Counted from the stretch's first letter, positions 43,519 to 54,284 are shown. The stretch is DNA of 64,000 nt from Prochlorococcus sp. HOT208_60m_813I02 (GCA_002025865.1 MWOR01000148.1:32148-96147), one strand, 5' to 3'. Notes: generated by a model not told the origin, from the sequence alone. Translations and numbers: made by a program.

Positions 43519-45106
43519 CTTTTAAATCTAAATTATTTAGTTCTTTTATTACATTACGGCATAATCCTAAGTTCCATTTTTCAATTAGAAGATTATTGTT
43601 TCTATCGAAAGGTAGAAGTTCAATTGTAAGAATATTTTCCTGCAATTTTATTTGAACTGAGGAAATTACTTTATCAGGTCTTTGATCAAGAGATGCTGCT
43701 AGTCTCAAAATTAATGACATTTCAAGAACTAATGTTTTATCTTCTTTGGATATTAAATTTTGCCAAGACTCATGTCTTTTCTTGGGGAGAGTCTTTCTAT
43801 GGTATCTGGCAATTGAAGCAATAATATTTGTTTCTGCTTCAGAATATCCCAACAACTCACAATTTTTTATTAAGTACCAAGAGTGTTTGTGATATGAACC
43901 TACATTCACATATTTCCCACAACTATAAAGATTAGAAGCTGCCCAAAGAAGTTCTTTAGCTCTAGGGTCATTATCGCTATGAAAGATATTTTTAGTCTGA
44001 TCATAGATTTGAAATGCAATATCAATAACTTTCTCAGCTCTTGTATTATCTACTCCAAACTTTCTAGCCTGATGAACTATAGTTGTTTTTCTAATATTGC
44101 TTTGAATATTTAACTCGTTTTTAATTATCCCTTGTCGAAGCATCCAATCTACAACTAAACCCTCTCGAAGCGCCCTCTCACTTATTATTAATTCATTAAA
44201 GTTCAACATCTCCATTGCTGAGCTTAATATCAATGCTCCCGGAATAATTATTTCTGCTCTTCTCTCACTTAATGAAGGAATTTTCTTGATTTCCGAAACC
44301 GGTAATTTAAGTAATTTTTCCAATACATTTTGTAAATTTTCCCTTTTAAATTTATAACCATGCAACTTTTGTTTAGATTCTCCTAAATCATCTGAAATCA
44401 AATTTCCTAATGAGGTTGCAGTGCCACTGGTTGCAATCATAGATAAAGGCTTATCTCCCTTAGATCTACTCTTTATTTTTCGAACAGATGGTTCTAAAGA
44501 TCCTTTAATAAAAGTTGTTAGAAAAATGGATCTTTCTGAATTTATAGAATCTTTATTTAAAAAATCATTTTTAAGTCTTACTGCACCAATTCTAGAACTG
44601 GTAAGAGCTATAGCATCTTTTTTATCTGCAAGTATTAACTCTGTAGATCCTCCTCCAATATCTATGATTACAAAAGAGTGATCTTCAAAAGCCATACCAG
44701 AAAGAACACCAAGGTAAATTAATCTGGCTTCCTCAGAACCACTTATCATTTCTATTTGAATATCAGTTTCATCAAGAACTCTTCTAATAAAATCTTGACC
44801 GTTTGGAGCTTCTCTAACTGCACTAGTTGCTGCTGTTACTATTTGTTTTACTCCATTACTTTTACAATATTCCTTAAATCGCTTAAGAGTAACTAATGCT
44901 CTTTGGATTGATTCTTCAGTCAGATTACCCTCCTCATCTCTTTCTCCAAGACGAGTGGTTGATTTATCAGTAAATTTTATTGAAAATGATTTTAATTCTA
45001 GATTAATTTCTGCTACCAAGAGATGTGTAGAGTTAGTTCCAATATCTATAGAGGCTACTAAAATTTGCTTTTCTTGAAAATATCTTAAATCTTGTTTCTC
45101 TATCAT
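43511..45106 (-). CDS. ppx: Exopolyphosphatase / Ppx-GppA family phosphatase
   Basis: ASIDIGTNSTHLLVAEI, AATSAVREAPNG and VIIDIGGGSTEL. Confidence 0.95.
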   Translation of the reverse strand: MIEKQDLRYFQEKQILVASIDIGTNSTHLLVAEINLELKSFSIKFTDKSTTRLGERDEEGNLTEESIQRALVTLKRFKEYCKSNGVKQIVTAATSAVREAPNGQDFIRRVLDETDIQIEMISGSEEARLIYLGVLSGMAFEDHSFVIIDIGGGSTELILADKKDAIALTSSRIGAVRLKNDFLNKDSINSERSIFLTTFIKGSLEPSVRKIKSRSKGDKPLSMIATSGTATSLGNLISDDLGESKQKLHGYKFKRENLQNVLEKLLKLPVSEIKKIPSLSERRAEIIIPGALILSSAMEMLNFNELIISERALREGLVVDWMLRQGIIKNELNIQSNIRKTTIVHQARKFGVDNTRAEKVIDIAFQIYDQTKNIFHSDNDPRAKELLWAASNLYSCGKYVNVGSYHKHSWYLIKNCELLGYSEAETNIIASIARYHRKTLPKKRHESWQNLISKEDKTLVLEMSLILRLAASLDQRPDKVISSVQIKLQENILTIELLPFDRNNNLLIEKWNLGLCRNVIKELNNLDLKVI

Positions 45107-45215
45107 TTCTTTTTATGAGATGCAGATATTTTTAATCCATTAATAAATAAAATATACCCAAGATTGATTATTAAATAATAGAAATCATTTAATACTAGTA
45201 AGATTATTTAAAGTT

Positions 45216-46124
45216 ATGAAATATACAATAGCTTATATGCAAAATAAAAATCGACAAATTAAATTAAGTACTTTTTTTGAATTATTAAGGTGGAATAAGC
45301 CTACTGGAAGAATGATCTTACTTATTCCTGCTGGATGGAGTTTATATTTAACCCCAGATGCTAATCCAACATTTTTAATGTTGCTAAGAATAATCCTAGG
45401 AGGGCTACTAGTAAGTGGATTAGGCTGCGTAGTTAATGATATTTGGGACAAAAAAATTGATCAAAGAGTTTTCAGGACAAAAAATAGACCTCTAGCTGCA
45501 AATAAAATCGGGCTTAAAACAGCTTATTCAATTCTTTTCTTTTTGATTTTATGTAGTTTCTTTTTAACTTTGTCACTGCCTCAACCTGGCAGGATCCTAT
45601 CCATTTCACTTGCTTTTTTAGCTTTACCTATTATTTTAATTTATCCTTCTGCCAAAAGATGGTTTAAATATCCTCAATTAATCTTATCCATATGCTGGGG
45701 TTTTGCTGTCTTAATTCCCTGGGCAGCAAATGAAGGCAATTTAAATAGTATTGTTTTATTGTTTTGCTGGCTAGCCACTATTTTTTGGACTTTTGGCTTT
45801 GACACAATTTATGCTTTAGCAGATAAAAAATATGATATCAAAATTGGAATAAATAGTTCCGCTGTTAACCTTCAGAACAATACAAGAATAACTATTCAAA
45901 TTTGTTATTTATTAACTTCTATTTTTCTTGCATTATGCGGATTCATTAATCAAATGAATTTTATTTTTTGGCCAATTTGGCTTTCAACGGCAATCTTAAT
46001 GCAGCGAGATATACTAAAGGTATTTCCTGAGGAAAAGCAATCTATAAAAAATATTGGGAATCACTTCAAAAATCAATCAATTTATGGAGGAGTTCTTTTA
46101 TTAGGAATTATTATTGCCTCATAA
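45216..46124 (+). CDS. UbiA-family prenyltransferase (4-hydroxybenzoate polyprenyltransferase type)
   Basis: NDIWDKKIDQRVFRTKNRPLA and DTIYALADKKYDIKIGI. Confidence 0.92.
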   Translation: MKYTIAYMQNKNRQIKLSTFFELLRWNKPTGRMILLIPAGWSLYLTPDANPTFLMLLRIILGGLLVSGLGCVVNDIWDKKIDQRVFRTKNRPLAANKIGLKTAYSILFFLILCSFFLTLSLPQPGRILSISLAFLALPIILIYPSAKRWFKYPQLILSICWGFAVLIPWAANEGNLNSIVLLFCWLATIFWTFGFDTIYALADKKYDIKIGINSSAVNLQNNTRITIQICYLLTSIFLALCGFINQMNFIFWPIWLSTAILMQRDILKVFPEEKQSIKNIGNHFKNQSIYGGVLLLGIIIAS

Positions 46125-46133
46125 ATTCTAAAA

Positions 46134-47003
46134 ATGGTTTTTAGATTAAAAAAAGGTGATCAAATAAATATCTTAGCTCCTGGCTCATTTATTGATGAAG
46201 AAGAAAATTTTCAAAAAGGTATAGAAATCTTAAAAAACTGGGGCTTGGAAATTAATGAAAATAATTCTCTGTCAAAAAAGTTTGGTTATTTTGCAGGTGA
46301 TGATCTAAGTAGATTTGAAGAACTGGAAAAAGCACAAAATAGTAAGCTAATAATTTTTGCGAAAGGAGGCTGGGGTTCAGCAAGAATATTAGAAAAAGAA
46401 CCTTCATGGCAGCATGGTTTAATGCTTGGATTCTCAGATACATGTTCTTTATTACTCTCTAAATATTCTCAAGGATTTATAGGTTCTATTCATGGGCCCA
46501 TGGTTACTGGCCTTTTCAAAGAGCCAGAGTGGAGTCTTGAGAGATTAAGAAATTTACTTTTTGAAGGATATGTTGAGGACATAAGAGGAATTCCTTTAAG
46601 AGGTGGAAAAGCTAAAGGAGAAATTATCGTTTCTAACTTAACTATTGCTACTTTTTTAATTGGTACTAATCACTTTCCAGATTGCAAAGGGAAAATAATA
46701 ATTTTTGAAGATATTAATGAAGATATTTATAAAATTGATCGCATGTTGACTTACCTAAGAATGACTAAAACACTTACTGAAATTGCTGGTATTGGATTCG
46801 GAAGTTTTTCTAATGATTCCTGCGACCTTGAATGGAAAGATTTACTAAAAAACTGCATTATTGAAAGACTCCAAGAGTTTGATTTTCCTATTCTTTTTGA
46901 ACTACCAATAGGCCACATATCGGGAAATGCTTGCATTCCTTTAGGATACGAAGCCACCTTAAATGGTTATAACGGCATTCTTAGTATCGATAAACCTTTT
47001 TAA
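46134..47003 (+). CDS. S66 family LD-carboxypeptidase-like protein
   Basis: AKGGWGSARIL, GFSDTCSLL and FEDINEDIYKIDRMLTYL. Confidence 0.87.
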   Translation: MVFRLKKGDQINILAPGSFIDEEENFQKGIEILKNWGLEINENNSLSKKFGYFAGDDLSRFEELEKAQNSKLIIFAKGGWGSARILEKEPSWQHGLMLGFSDTCSLLLSKYSQGFIGSIHGPMVTGLFKEPEWSLERLRNLLFEGYVEDIRGIPLRGGKAKGEIIVSNLTIATFLIGTNHFPDCKGKIIIFEDINEDIYKIDRMLTYLRMTKTLTEIAGIGFGSFSNDSCDLEWKDLLKNCIIERLQEFDFPILFELPIGHISGNACIPLGYEATLNGYNGILSIDKPF

Positions 47004-47675
47004 CTAGGGGTTCTTCACAAAAAGTTTTGCTATTTTCAAATCTATAGGGGACGTAATTTTTATATTTGAATAAGTTCCTTCAATAATCTTCACTTTCCAA
47101 TTAAGCATTTCGAATATTGAGGCATCATCTGTGACTTTCCAGTTTTTATCAATTGCCATCTTATGAGCTTTTTTTAATCTATCTACTAAAAATCCCTGAG
47201 GAGTTTGCGCTGCCCATAAATAATTTCTGTCTGGTGTTTCTTTTATAAAACCTTCATTATCAACAATCTTTATAGTGTCGGTTACCTTAGTAGCCAAAAT
47301 TACAGCTTCATTTTCATCTAATTGCTTGGCACAAAGGTCTATTAATTCAGGATTAATTAGACATCTCGCACCATCATGTATTAAAACTTTTTCAGCATCT
47401 TTTGGTAAGGCTTTTAAACCATTAAAAACTGACTTTTGTCTAGTGTCACCACCATTAATCCAATGAACTTTATGGGCAAAATCCTTTGCTGAATTTAATA
47501 ATAAATTTTTATCTTTCGGTTGCCCAATTATTCCAACCCAATTTGTTGAGCTTGCAGAAAATACAGATTTAAGTGTCCAATAAATCAAAGACTCTCCCTC
47601 TAAATCAATAAGTAACTTATTTTTTCCAGCTTTCATTCTGCTACCGCTCCCTGCAGCTGGTATTAAAAAGTGCAC
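47004..47675 (-). CDS. ispD: 2-C-methyl-D-erythritol 4-phosphate cytidylyltransferase
   Basis: LIPAAGSGSRMKAGKNK and VLIHDGARCLI. Confidence 0.95.
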   Translation of the reverse strand: MHFLIPAAGSGSRMKAGKNKLLIDLEGESLIYWTLKSVFSASSTNWVGIIGQPKDKNLLLNSAKDFAHKVHWINGGDTRQKSVFNGLKALPKDAEKVLIHDGARCLINPELIDLCAKQLDENEAVILATKVTDTIKIVDNEGFIKETPDRNYLWAAQTPQGFLVDRLKKAHKMAIDKNWKVTDDASIFEMLNWKVKIIEGTYSNIKITSPIDLKIAKLFVKNP

Positions 47676-47767
47676 AATAGAAGGTCTTTATATTTTCTAG
47701 ACAATTATAAATAAAAGCAATATCTTTACACAAATAGTACTACGATTGAAAATTATAAAATTTCATA

Positions 47768-48517
47768 ATGTCCAATAAAGATTCATTATCAGGCAAAATT
47801 GCTTTAATCACTGGAGCTAGCAGAGGAATTGGTAAAGAAATTGCTTTAGAACTAAGCCGATTGGGAGCAGAAGTTTTTATTAATTACTCTTCTTCTGATG
47901 AAAAAGCTGAAGAAGTTGTAAATTTAATAAAAAATTCAGGAGGTAAAGCTCATAAATTAAAATTTGATGTTTCAAAAGAGGATTCTGTCAGTTCAGCTTT
48001 TGAAGAAATAATAAAAATTAATGGCACCATTGATATCCTCATTAACAATGCTGGAATTACTAGAGATGGACTATTGATGAGAATGAAATCGGAACAATGG
48101 GATGATGTACTAAATACAAACTTAAAAGGAGTTTTTCTTTGTACAAAATATGCTTCAAAATTTATGATGAAAAAAAGAAGTGGTAGCATCGTAAATATTT
48201 CATCTGTTGTTGGCATAATTGGTAATCCTGGTCAAGCAAATTATTCTGCCGCCAAAGCTGGAGTTATTGGATTTACCAAAACCTGCGCTAAAGAATTTGC
48301 CTCAAGAGGTATAAATGTTAATGCAATCGCTCCAGGTTTTATAGAAACAGAGATGACTGAAAAACTTAATACTGAAGAGATTCTTAAAGTTATTCCCTTA
48401 GGGAAATTAGGAAGTTGTACTCAAATTGCAAACTTAGTGTCATTCTTAGTTTCAAGTGATGCAGGAAGTTATATTACAGGGCAAACAATCAGTATAGACG
48501 GGGGTATGAGTATTTAG
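47768..48517 (+). CDS. fabG: 3-oxoacyl-ACP reductase
   Basis: ALITGASRGIGKEIA, NNAGITRDGLLMRM and YSAAKAGVIGFTK. Confidence 0.97.
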   Translation: MSNKDSLSGKIALITGASRGIGKEIALELSRLGAEVFINYSSSDEKAEEVVNLIKNSGGKAHKLKFDVSKEDSVSSAFEEIIKINGTIDILINNAGITRDGLLMRMKSEQWDDVLNTNLKGVFLCTKYASKFMMKKRSGSIVNISSVVGIIGNPGQANYSAAKAGVIGFTKTCAKEFASRGINVNAIAPGFIETEMTEKLNTEEILKVIPLGKLGSCTQIANLVSFLVSSDAGSYITGQTISIDGGMSI

Positions 48518-48697
48518 TTATGTACTTTCGTAAGGCTGGCCTAGTTCATCTCTCAACCTTCTGATTTTTTGTAAAAGTTTTAGTCTTCGACTTCTAGCAG
48601 TTAATGTCAAGAAAAATCTTAAAGGAAAGTATATCAGTGTCATAGCAATCGCGAGGATTGCGGTAAGAGTAAAAATAAGATTATTTGTTTCTTCCAT
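48518..48697 (-). CDS. Small membrane protein (59 aa), unknown function
   Basis: Hand translation: MEETNNLIFTLTAILAIAMTLIYFPLRFFLTLTARSRRLKLLQKIRRLRDELGQPYEST*. Abuts the fabG stop; missed by the track. Confidence 0.7.
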   Translation of the reverse strand: MEETNNLIFTLTAILAIAMTLIYFPLRFFLTLTARSRRLKLLQKIRRLRDELGQPYEST

Positions 48698-48828
48698 AAC
48701 TTAAAGATACTCTTATTTGAGCTAATTTGTATGTCTAATTAAAAGAAATTCGGCTTTCCCCACTTAATTAAATATCCCTTAAAAATGATTCTATGGGAGA
48801 TTAGAATAAGACTAAAGATCGAGCAAAC

Positions 48829-50574
48829 ATGGCTAAACAGTTAAGTTTTTCTAATGAATCAAGAGAAGCTCTAGAAAAAGGTGTAAATTTCGTAGCTAAT
48901 GCGGTAAAGGTTACCATTGGGCCAAAAGCAAAAAATGTTGTAATAGAAAAGAAATTTGGTTCTCCAGATATAGTTAGAGATGGAGCCACAGTTGCTAAAG
49001 AGATTGAGATTGAGAACCCTATTTCTAATTTGGGTGCGAAATTAATAGAACAAGTTGCGTCCAAGACAAAAGAGAGTGCAGGTGATGGAACAACAACAGC
49101 CACCATTTTGACTCAGAAGATGGTTCAAGAGGGATTAAAAAATATTGCTTCTGGCGCCAACCCTATGGAGTTAAAAAAAGGTATGGAAGTAGGCTTGACT
49201 TTTGTTCTAGATAAATTAAGTTCCAAAAGTATTTCATTAAGTGGTTCTGATATCAAAAAAGTTGCAACAGTTAGTGCTGGAGGCGATGAAGAAATTGGAT
49301 CTATAATTTCGAAGGCAATGGATATTGTTACTTCAGATGGTGTAATAACTGTCGAAGAATCTCAATCACTAGATACAGAATTAGATATAACTGAAGGAAT
49401 GTCTTTTGATAGAGGGTATAGTTCTCCATATTTCGTAACTGATCAAGAAAGACAAGTTTGTGAACTTGAAAACCCTAAAATATTAATAACTGATCAAAAA
49501 ATTTCAACTTTAGTTGATCTAGTTCCAATACTTGAAGAAATTCAGAAATCAGGCTCACCTTTTCTAATTCTTGCTGAAGATATCGAAGGAGAGGCTTTAA
49601 CCACCTTGGTTTTGAATAAGAATAGTGGAGTATTAAATGTAGCTTCCGTAAGAGCTCCGTTATTTGGAGAGAGAAGAAAAGCTGCCCTTGAAGATATTGC
49701 TATTCTTACTGGAGCTAAGTTAATTAGTGAAGATAAATCAATGACACTTGATAAAGTATCGATTAATGATTTAGGTAAAGCAAAAAAAATAACTATCACG
49801 AAGGACAAAACAACAATTGTTGCCTTCGAAGACACTAAAGATTTAGTTAAAGCGCGAGTAGAAAAATTAAAGAGAGAAGTTGAAATAACAGACTCAGAGT
49901 ATGATCAGGACAAAATCAATGAAAGGATAGCAAAACTAGCCGGAGGAGTCGCTCTGATCAAAGTAGGAGCTGCTACAGAAACAGAGATGAAGTACAAAAA
50001 ATTAAGAATCGAAGATTCCCTTAATGCCACGAAAGCTGCTATTGAAGAGGGTGTAGTTTCTGGAGGTGGACAAACTTTAATTGAAATATCAGATGACCTT
50101 TTAAATTTAAGTCAAAAATCTTCCGATGATTTAAGAACAGGGATAAATATAGTAAAAGAAGCCCTTTTGGAACCTACTAAACAAATAGCAAAAAATGCTG
50201 GTTTTAATGGTGATGTAGTTGTCGCTGAAATTCAAAGGCTTAACAAAGGCTTTAATGCTAATTCAGGACAATATGAGGATTTAAAAGATTCAGGAATATT
50301 AGATCCAACCAAAGTAATAAGATTAGCCCTTCAAGATTCAGTATCTATTGCCGCTATGCTCCTAACAACAGAAGTTGCAATGGCTGACATTCCTGAGCCT
50401 GAAGCCGCAGCTCCTGGAGGACCAGGTGAAGATCCCATGGGAGGAATGGGTGGCATGGGTATGCCAGGTATGGGTGGCATGGGTATGCCAGGAATGGGTG
50501 GTATGGGTATGCCAGGAATGGGTGGCATGGGTATGCCAGGAATGGGTGGCATGGGTATGCCAGGTATGATGTAA
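48829..50574 (+). CDS. groL: Chaperonin GroEL (no adjacent groES)
   Basis: [39 protein letters not shown] and GGM-rich tail. Confidence 0.97.
   Translation: MAKQLSFSNESREALEKGVNFVANAVKVTIGPKAKNVVIEKKFGSPDIVRDGATVAKEIEIENPISNLGAKLIEQVASKTKESAGDGTTTATILTQKMVQEGLKNIASGANPMELKKGMEVGLTFVLDKLSSKSISLSGSDIKKVATVSAGGDEEIGSIISKAMDIVTSDGVITVEESQSLDTELDITEGMSFDRGYSSPYFVTDQERQVCELENPKILITDQKISTLVDLVPILEEIQKSGSPFLILAEDIEGEALTTLVLNKNSGVLNVASVRAPLFGERRKAALEDIAILTGAKLISEDKSMTLDKVSINDLGKAKKITITKDKTTIVAFEDTKDLVKARVEKLKREVEITDSEYDQDKINERIAKLAGGVALIKVGAATETEMKYKKLRIEDSLNATKAAIEEGVVSGGGQTLIEISDDLLNLSQKSSDDLRTGINIVKEALLEPTKQIAKNAGFNGDVVVAEIQRLNKGFNANSGQYEDLKDSGILDPTKVIRLALQDSVSIAAMLLTTEVAMADIPEPEAAAPGGPGEDPMGGMGGMGMPGMGGMGMPGMGGMGMPGMGGMGMPGMGGMGMPGMM
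50443..50562 (+). repeat. 24-bp tandem repeat x5 in the groEL 3' end (GMGGMGMP)
   Basis: ggaatgggtggcatgggtatgcca-type units with a few silent differences. Confidence 0.9.
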
Positions 50575-50578
50575 AAAG

Positions 50579-51346
50579 CTAACTAGCTTTTTTGTCTTTA
50601 TTAATCCATTTTCTTAAATTTTTAATATTAGGTAGTGGTAATTTTGGCTTTTTAATATATTGATTTATTTGATTAGGATCTTTTTTAGTATTAAAGATTT
50701 GATTATTGTTAGAAATTTTTAAGTAATTTGTTTCACAATTTGTTTCTTCTGAATTTTCTAAAGTTTTAAAAGATTCAAGCCAAATTTGTTCTTGATTTTC
50801 TTCATGCACTTCATCAATTAAAGACATCTGTTCTTGATTTTCTTCATATACTTCATTTATTAAAGATATCTGTTCTTGATTTTCTTCATGTACTTCATCA
50901 ATTAAATTTATTTGTTCTTGATTTTCTTCATATACTTCATTTATTAAAGATATCTGTTCTTGATTTTCTTCATGTACTTCATCAATTAAATTTATTTGTT
51001 CTTGATTTTCTTCATGCACTTCATCAATTAAAGACATCTGTCCTTGATTTTCTTCATATACTTCATTTATTAAAGATATCTGTTCTTGATTTTCTTCATG
51101 TACTTCATCAATTAAATTTATTTGTTCTTGATTTTCTTCATGCACTTCATCAATTAAAGACATCTGTTCTTGATTTTCTTCTTCACGCTGATTTTCTTTT
51201 TGTAGTGAACTATGGATTAATAAATCATTTAATGAATCAATACCAAATCTATGGACCCACTTAAGAACAACATTTTCTTTAAGCAAAAAATTATTTTCTA
51301 AAGAGGATTGTTTAAAAACTTCTATTAAATGATTTTTTAAAAGCAT
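50579..51346 (-). CDS. Repeat-rich hypothetical protein (255 aa)
   Basis: Nine full tandem copies of a 14-aa unit (EENQEQ[MI][SN]LI[DN]EV[HY]) flanked by non-repeat N- and C-terminal regions. Confidence 0.8.
   Translation of the reverse strand: MLLKNHLIEVFKQSSLENNFLLKENVVLKWVHRFGIDSLNDLLIHSSLQKENQREEENQEQMSLIDEVHEENQEQINLIDEVHEENQEQISLINEVYEENQGQMSLIDEVHEENQEQINLIDEVHEENQEQISLINEVYEENQEQINLIDEVHEENQEQISLINEVYEENQEQMSLIDEVHEENQEQIWLESFKTLENSEETNCETNYLKISNNNQIFNTKKDPNQINQYIKKPKLPLPNIKNLRKWINKDKKAS
50804..51181 (-). repeat. 42-bp in-frame tandem repeat, 9 copies plus a partial tenth
   Basis: Three unit variants in protein order A B C A B C B C A. Confidence 0.92.
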
Positions 51347-51353
51347 AAAATTT

Positions 51354-52178
51354 CTAATTTAACTTTCTATTTAACAGAGGCCTTATAATAATCAAGGAAA
51401 AAACTGTTAAAGAAAATAAAATTGAGATACAACTCTTACAAGTTAAATCACCATATGGGGCATGTAAAGCCACTAATTCTAAATCCATAGTTTGTGTATA
51501 GGCAGTTCTAATAGGTTCAATAGCAAAAGTTAATGGATTTAATGAAGCTAACCATCCCAGCCAATTTGGCATAAAAGAGATTGGAGCTAAAGCAGTACTC
51601 GCAAATAGAAGAGGTAAATTTATTACGAATATAAGAGCTATTAATTCAATATGTCCCGGCAAAACAAATGCTAAACATAAACTTATTGATGTCACAAAAA
51701 GAACTAATAAAATTAGTGTTGTAAATACAATTCCTAAACCATATAAGTTGGGCCATCCATAACCCAAAATGTATGAAACAATCATTATTACAATACTCTG
51801 AACAAAGCTCAAGATTGTTATGTAAAAAAAAGAAGATAACACTATGGATAATCTACTGGTTAAAGGAGCCACAAGTAATCTATTAAGAAATCCAAACTCT
51901 CTATCAAACATTAAAGGGAGACCAGAGTTTAGGGCTCCGCTAAAAGCAGTAAAAACAATAAGTCCTGCTCCTAAAAAATTCCCATAAGAATCAACTCCTG
52001 GTAAAAAACCTTCAGGAGCTTTAGAGAATAATGCCCCAAATAAAAAAAGCCAAATTATTGGTTGTAATATTCCTGCTAAAAGAGTTGATGGTCTTCTTTT
52101 TAATTGAATAAATAATCTCTTTGTTAAGGCAAATGTTTCTTGATATAAAAAAAATAAATTATACCGTTGTAATTCCAT
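51354..52178 (-). CDS. ABC-2 type exporter permease (DrrB-like)
   Basis: RRPSTLLAGILQPIIWLFLFGALF; NPLTFAIEPIR; six TM segments. Confidence 0.88.
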   Translation of the reverse strand: MELQRYNLFFLYQETFALTKRLFIQLKRRPSTLLAGILQPIIWLFLFGALFSKAPEGFLPGVDSYGNFLGAGLIVFTAFSGALNSGLPLMFDREFGFLNRLLVAPLTSRLSIVLSSFFYITILSFVQSIVIMIVSYILGYGWPNLYGLGIVFTTLILLVLFVTSISLCLAFVLPGHIELIALIFVINLPLLFASTALAPISFMPNWLGWLASLNPLTFAIEPIRTAYTQTMDLELVALHAPYGDLTCKSCISILFSLTVFSLIIIRPLLNRKLN

Positions 52179-52226
52179 AATTAGCAGTAATTAGTATCCA
52201 TTATAGTTAGTTAACCAAAAGTTTTT

Positions 52227-53246
52227 TTATCGCATGGATTGCTTTGATTCTTTTTTTAGGTCTCTTTTCCCTGCCATAGAAATTTCAGCATCCAATAATG
52301 TTTTCCCAGTTGCCTGAAGATATACATCATCCAAGCTTGGCTGACTTTGGGTAAGAGAAAAAATTTCAAACTTTGAGAAGGCCAATTCCACTTTTAGCTT
52401 CGTAAGTAAATCTTTTTCCTTATCTGCTACGAAATTTATCGAGAAACCTTGAGCTTCATTTATGATAACCTGACTAATTCCATCTATTGAAGATAAAATT
52501 TGACATATATTTTTTGCTTCTTCCTGATTACTAAATTCTCTTACTTTCAAAGTTACTCTATCTCCTCCTAATTTATTTTTGAGCTCTGCAGGAGTCCCTT
52601 TTGCTATAACTCTTCCATCATCAATTATCACTAATCTGTCTGCCAATTTATCTATTTCATCAAGAAAGTGACTACTTAAAATAATGGTCATTCCATTATT
52701 TCTCAAATCTTTCAAAAGTTGCCATATAATATTTCTACTTTCAATATCTAAACCAACTGTAGGTTCATCCAAAATTAATACTTGGGGCAAATGTAAAAGT
52801 CCAGCTGCCAGATCTATTCTTCTTTTCATTCCCCCTGAATAAGTTCCGCACTTACGATCAATCCAATCATTCATTTCTAATTGATCTATTAATTTCTTTA
52901 TCCTTTCAAATTTTTTGTTTTTGTTGATGTGATATAAATCTGATTGAAAATCTAAAAGCTCTCGTCCAGTCAATATTTTGTCGAGAGCAATGTCTTGGGC
53001 CACATAACCAATTAATTCTCTAATTTTCCTTGAATTTTTTATCAGATTAATATTATTTATAAAAACTTCTCCACTATCAGGCTCTATTAAAGTAGCGAGT
53101 ATTTTTATTAGTGTTGATTTGCCAGCGCCATTTGGACCTAGTATTCCAAATAATGTGCCAGCTTCAATTTCCATCGATAAATTTTTTAATGCATTGATAT
53201 CTGAATAAGATTTTGAGAGCCCTTTAACTTTTATATAATTCATCAA
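52227..53246 (-). CDS. ABC exporter ATP-binding protein (DrrA-like)
   Basis: GILGPNGAGKSTLIK, YSGGMKRRIDLA and LILDEPTVGLD. Confidence 0.93.
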   Translation of the reverse strand: MMNYIKVKGLSKSYSDINALKNLSMEIEAGTLFGILGPNGAGKSTLIKILATLIEPDSGEVFINNINLIKNSRKIRELIGYVAQDIALDKILTGRELLDFQSDLYHINKNKKFERIKKLIDQLEMNDWIDRKCGTYSGGMKRRIDLAAGLLHLPQVLILDEPTVGLDIESRNIIWQLLKDLRNNGMTIILSSHFLDEIDKLADRLVIIDDGRVIAKGTPAELKNKLGGDRVTLKVREFSNQEEAKNICQILSSIDGISQVIINEAQGFSINFVADKEKDLLTKLKVELAFSKFEIFSLTQSQPSLDDVYLQATGKTLLDAEISMAGKRDLKKESKQSMR

Positions 53247-53282
53247 ACTTACTATTTACTTAAAAAACATTTTACATCTAAT

Positions 53283-54284
53283 TTAATTTCTAAGCAGGGA
53301 TACTGTAGATAAAAATATTTGCATAGATTGCTGCTCAAATTCTACGGATAGTTGGGTTCTGGAAATTAATAACAAAAGACAAATGCCAAACATGTAGAGA
53401 ATAGACCACCTAAAAAGAGACTTTGCTATTGAAAGATCATCAGGAGATTTCTTTAATTCATTTATTAATTGCAAAAGTCTTCCATTAAATGGCAATAACA
53501 TAATTCCGTATAAGAAACCCCCTTCAGGTAAAGCAAAGACTCCCATAATGCTCATTAAAACTGTCGCCCATCCGTAACGAGAAATCGCTTTAGCAGTAAA
53601 AACAGATCCCTTAACAGAAGGGAGCATAGGAATACCAACAGATGCGTAATCATCCTTCAACAAAATTGCAAGTGCCCAAAAATGAGCTGGGGTCCATAAC
53701 ATTACTAAACCAAACAACCACCAACCACTAAGACCTACATGCCCTGTGGCGGCAGACGCTCCAACTAAGGGTGGTATCGCACCAGCAACTCCTCCGAAAA
53801 CAATGTTTTTTGTTGTACGAGGTTTCAAAATAACTGTATATAAAATTACGTAGCTAAATAAACCAAGAAGAGTTAAACCCGCAGCCAAATAATTTACACC
53901 ACTTACTAAAAGCATCGAAGCTGCCAAAGTACATGATACGGCGGCTAAAAATACTGTCTCAGATGATAACTTTCCTGCTGGCAAGGCTCTTTTGCTAGTT
54001 CTTATCATCCTCTTATCTAATTCCATTTCCCACAAACAATTAAGAGCTCCTGCTGCTGCTGCTGCCAAAGCGCCTCCTCCTAAAGTACAGATGAGTTTTG
54101 GGGAAGACAAAGGCCATTCTTCTGTTAAAGCCATTCCTCCCAAAGTTGTGGCGAGTAAAAGTGGGATTAATCTAGGTTTTGCTACTTCAAGCCAAGGAGG
54201 CAAAGTTAATCTTTTTCTGGAAGGTACAACTTCATCCCTAATTGAAGATTGATAGTTCAATTTTTCTAAGTTTCTACTGTTCAT
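53283..54284 (-). CDS. ctaB: Protoheme IX farnesyltransferase
   Basis: [38 protein letters not shown]. Confidence 0.95.
   Translation of the reverse strand: MNSRNLEKLNYQSSIRDEVVPSRKRLTLPPWLEVAKPRLIPLLLATTLGGMALTEEWPLSSPKLICTLGGGALAAAAAGALNCLWEMELDKRMIRTSKRALPAGKLSSETVFLAAVSCTLAASMLLVSGVNYLAAGLTLLGLFSYVILYTVILKPRTTKNIVFGGVAGAIPPLVGASAATGHVGLSGWWLFGLVMLWTPAHFWALAILLKDDYASVGIPMLPSVKGSVFTAKAISRYGWATVLMSIMGVFALPEGGFLYGIMLLPFNGRLLQLINELKKSPDDLSIAKSLFRWSILYMFGICLLLLISRTQLSVEFEQQSMQIFLSTVSLLRN

Noticed and set aside
50331-50569. ORFs opposite/inside the groEL tail ([11 protein letters not shown]... and [12 protein letters not shown]...)
   Set aside because: Shadow frames of the 24-bp repeat; open only because the array lacks stops in other frames.
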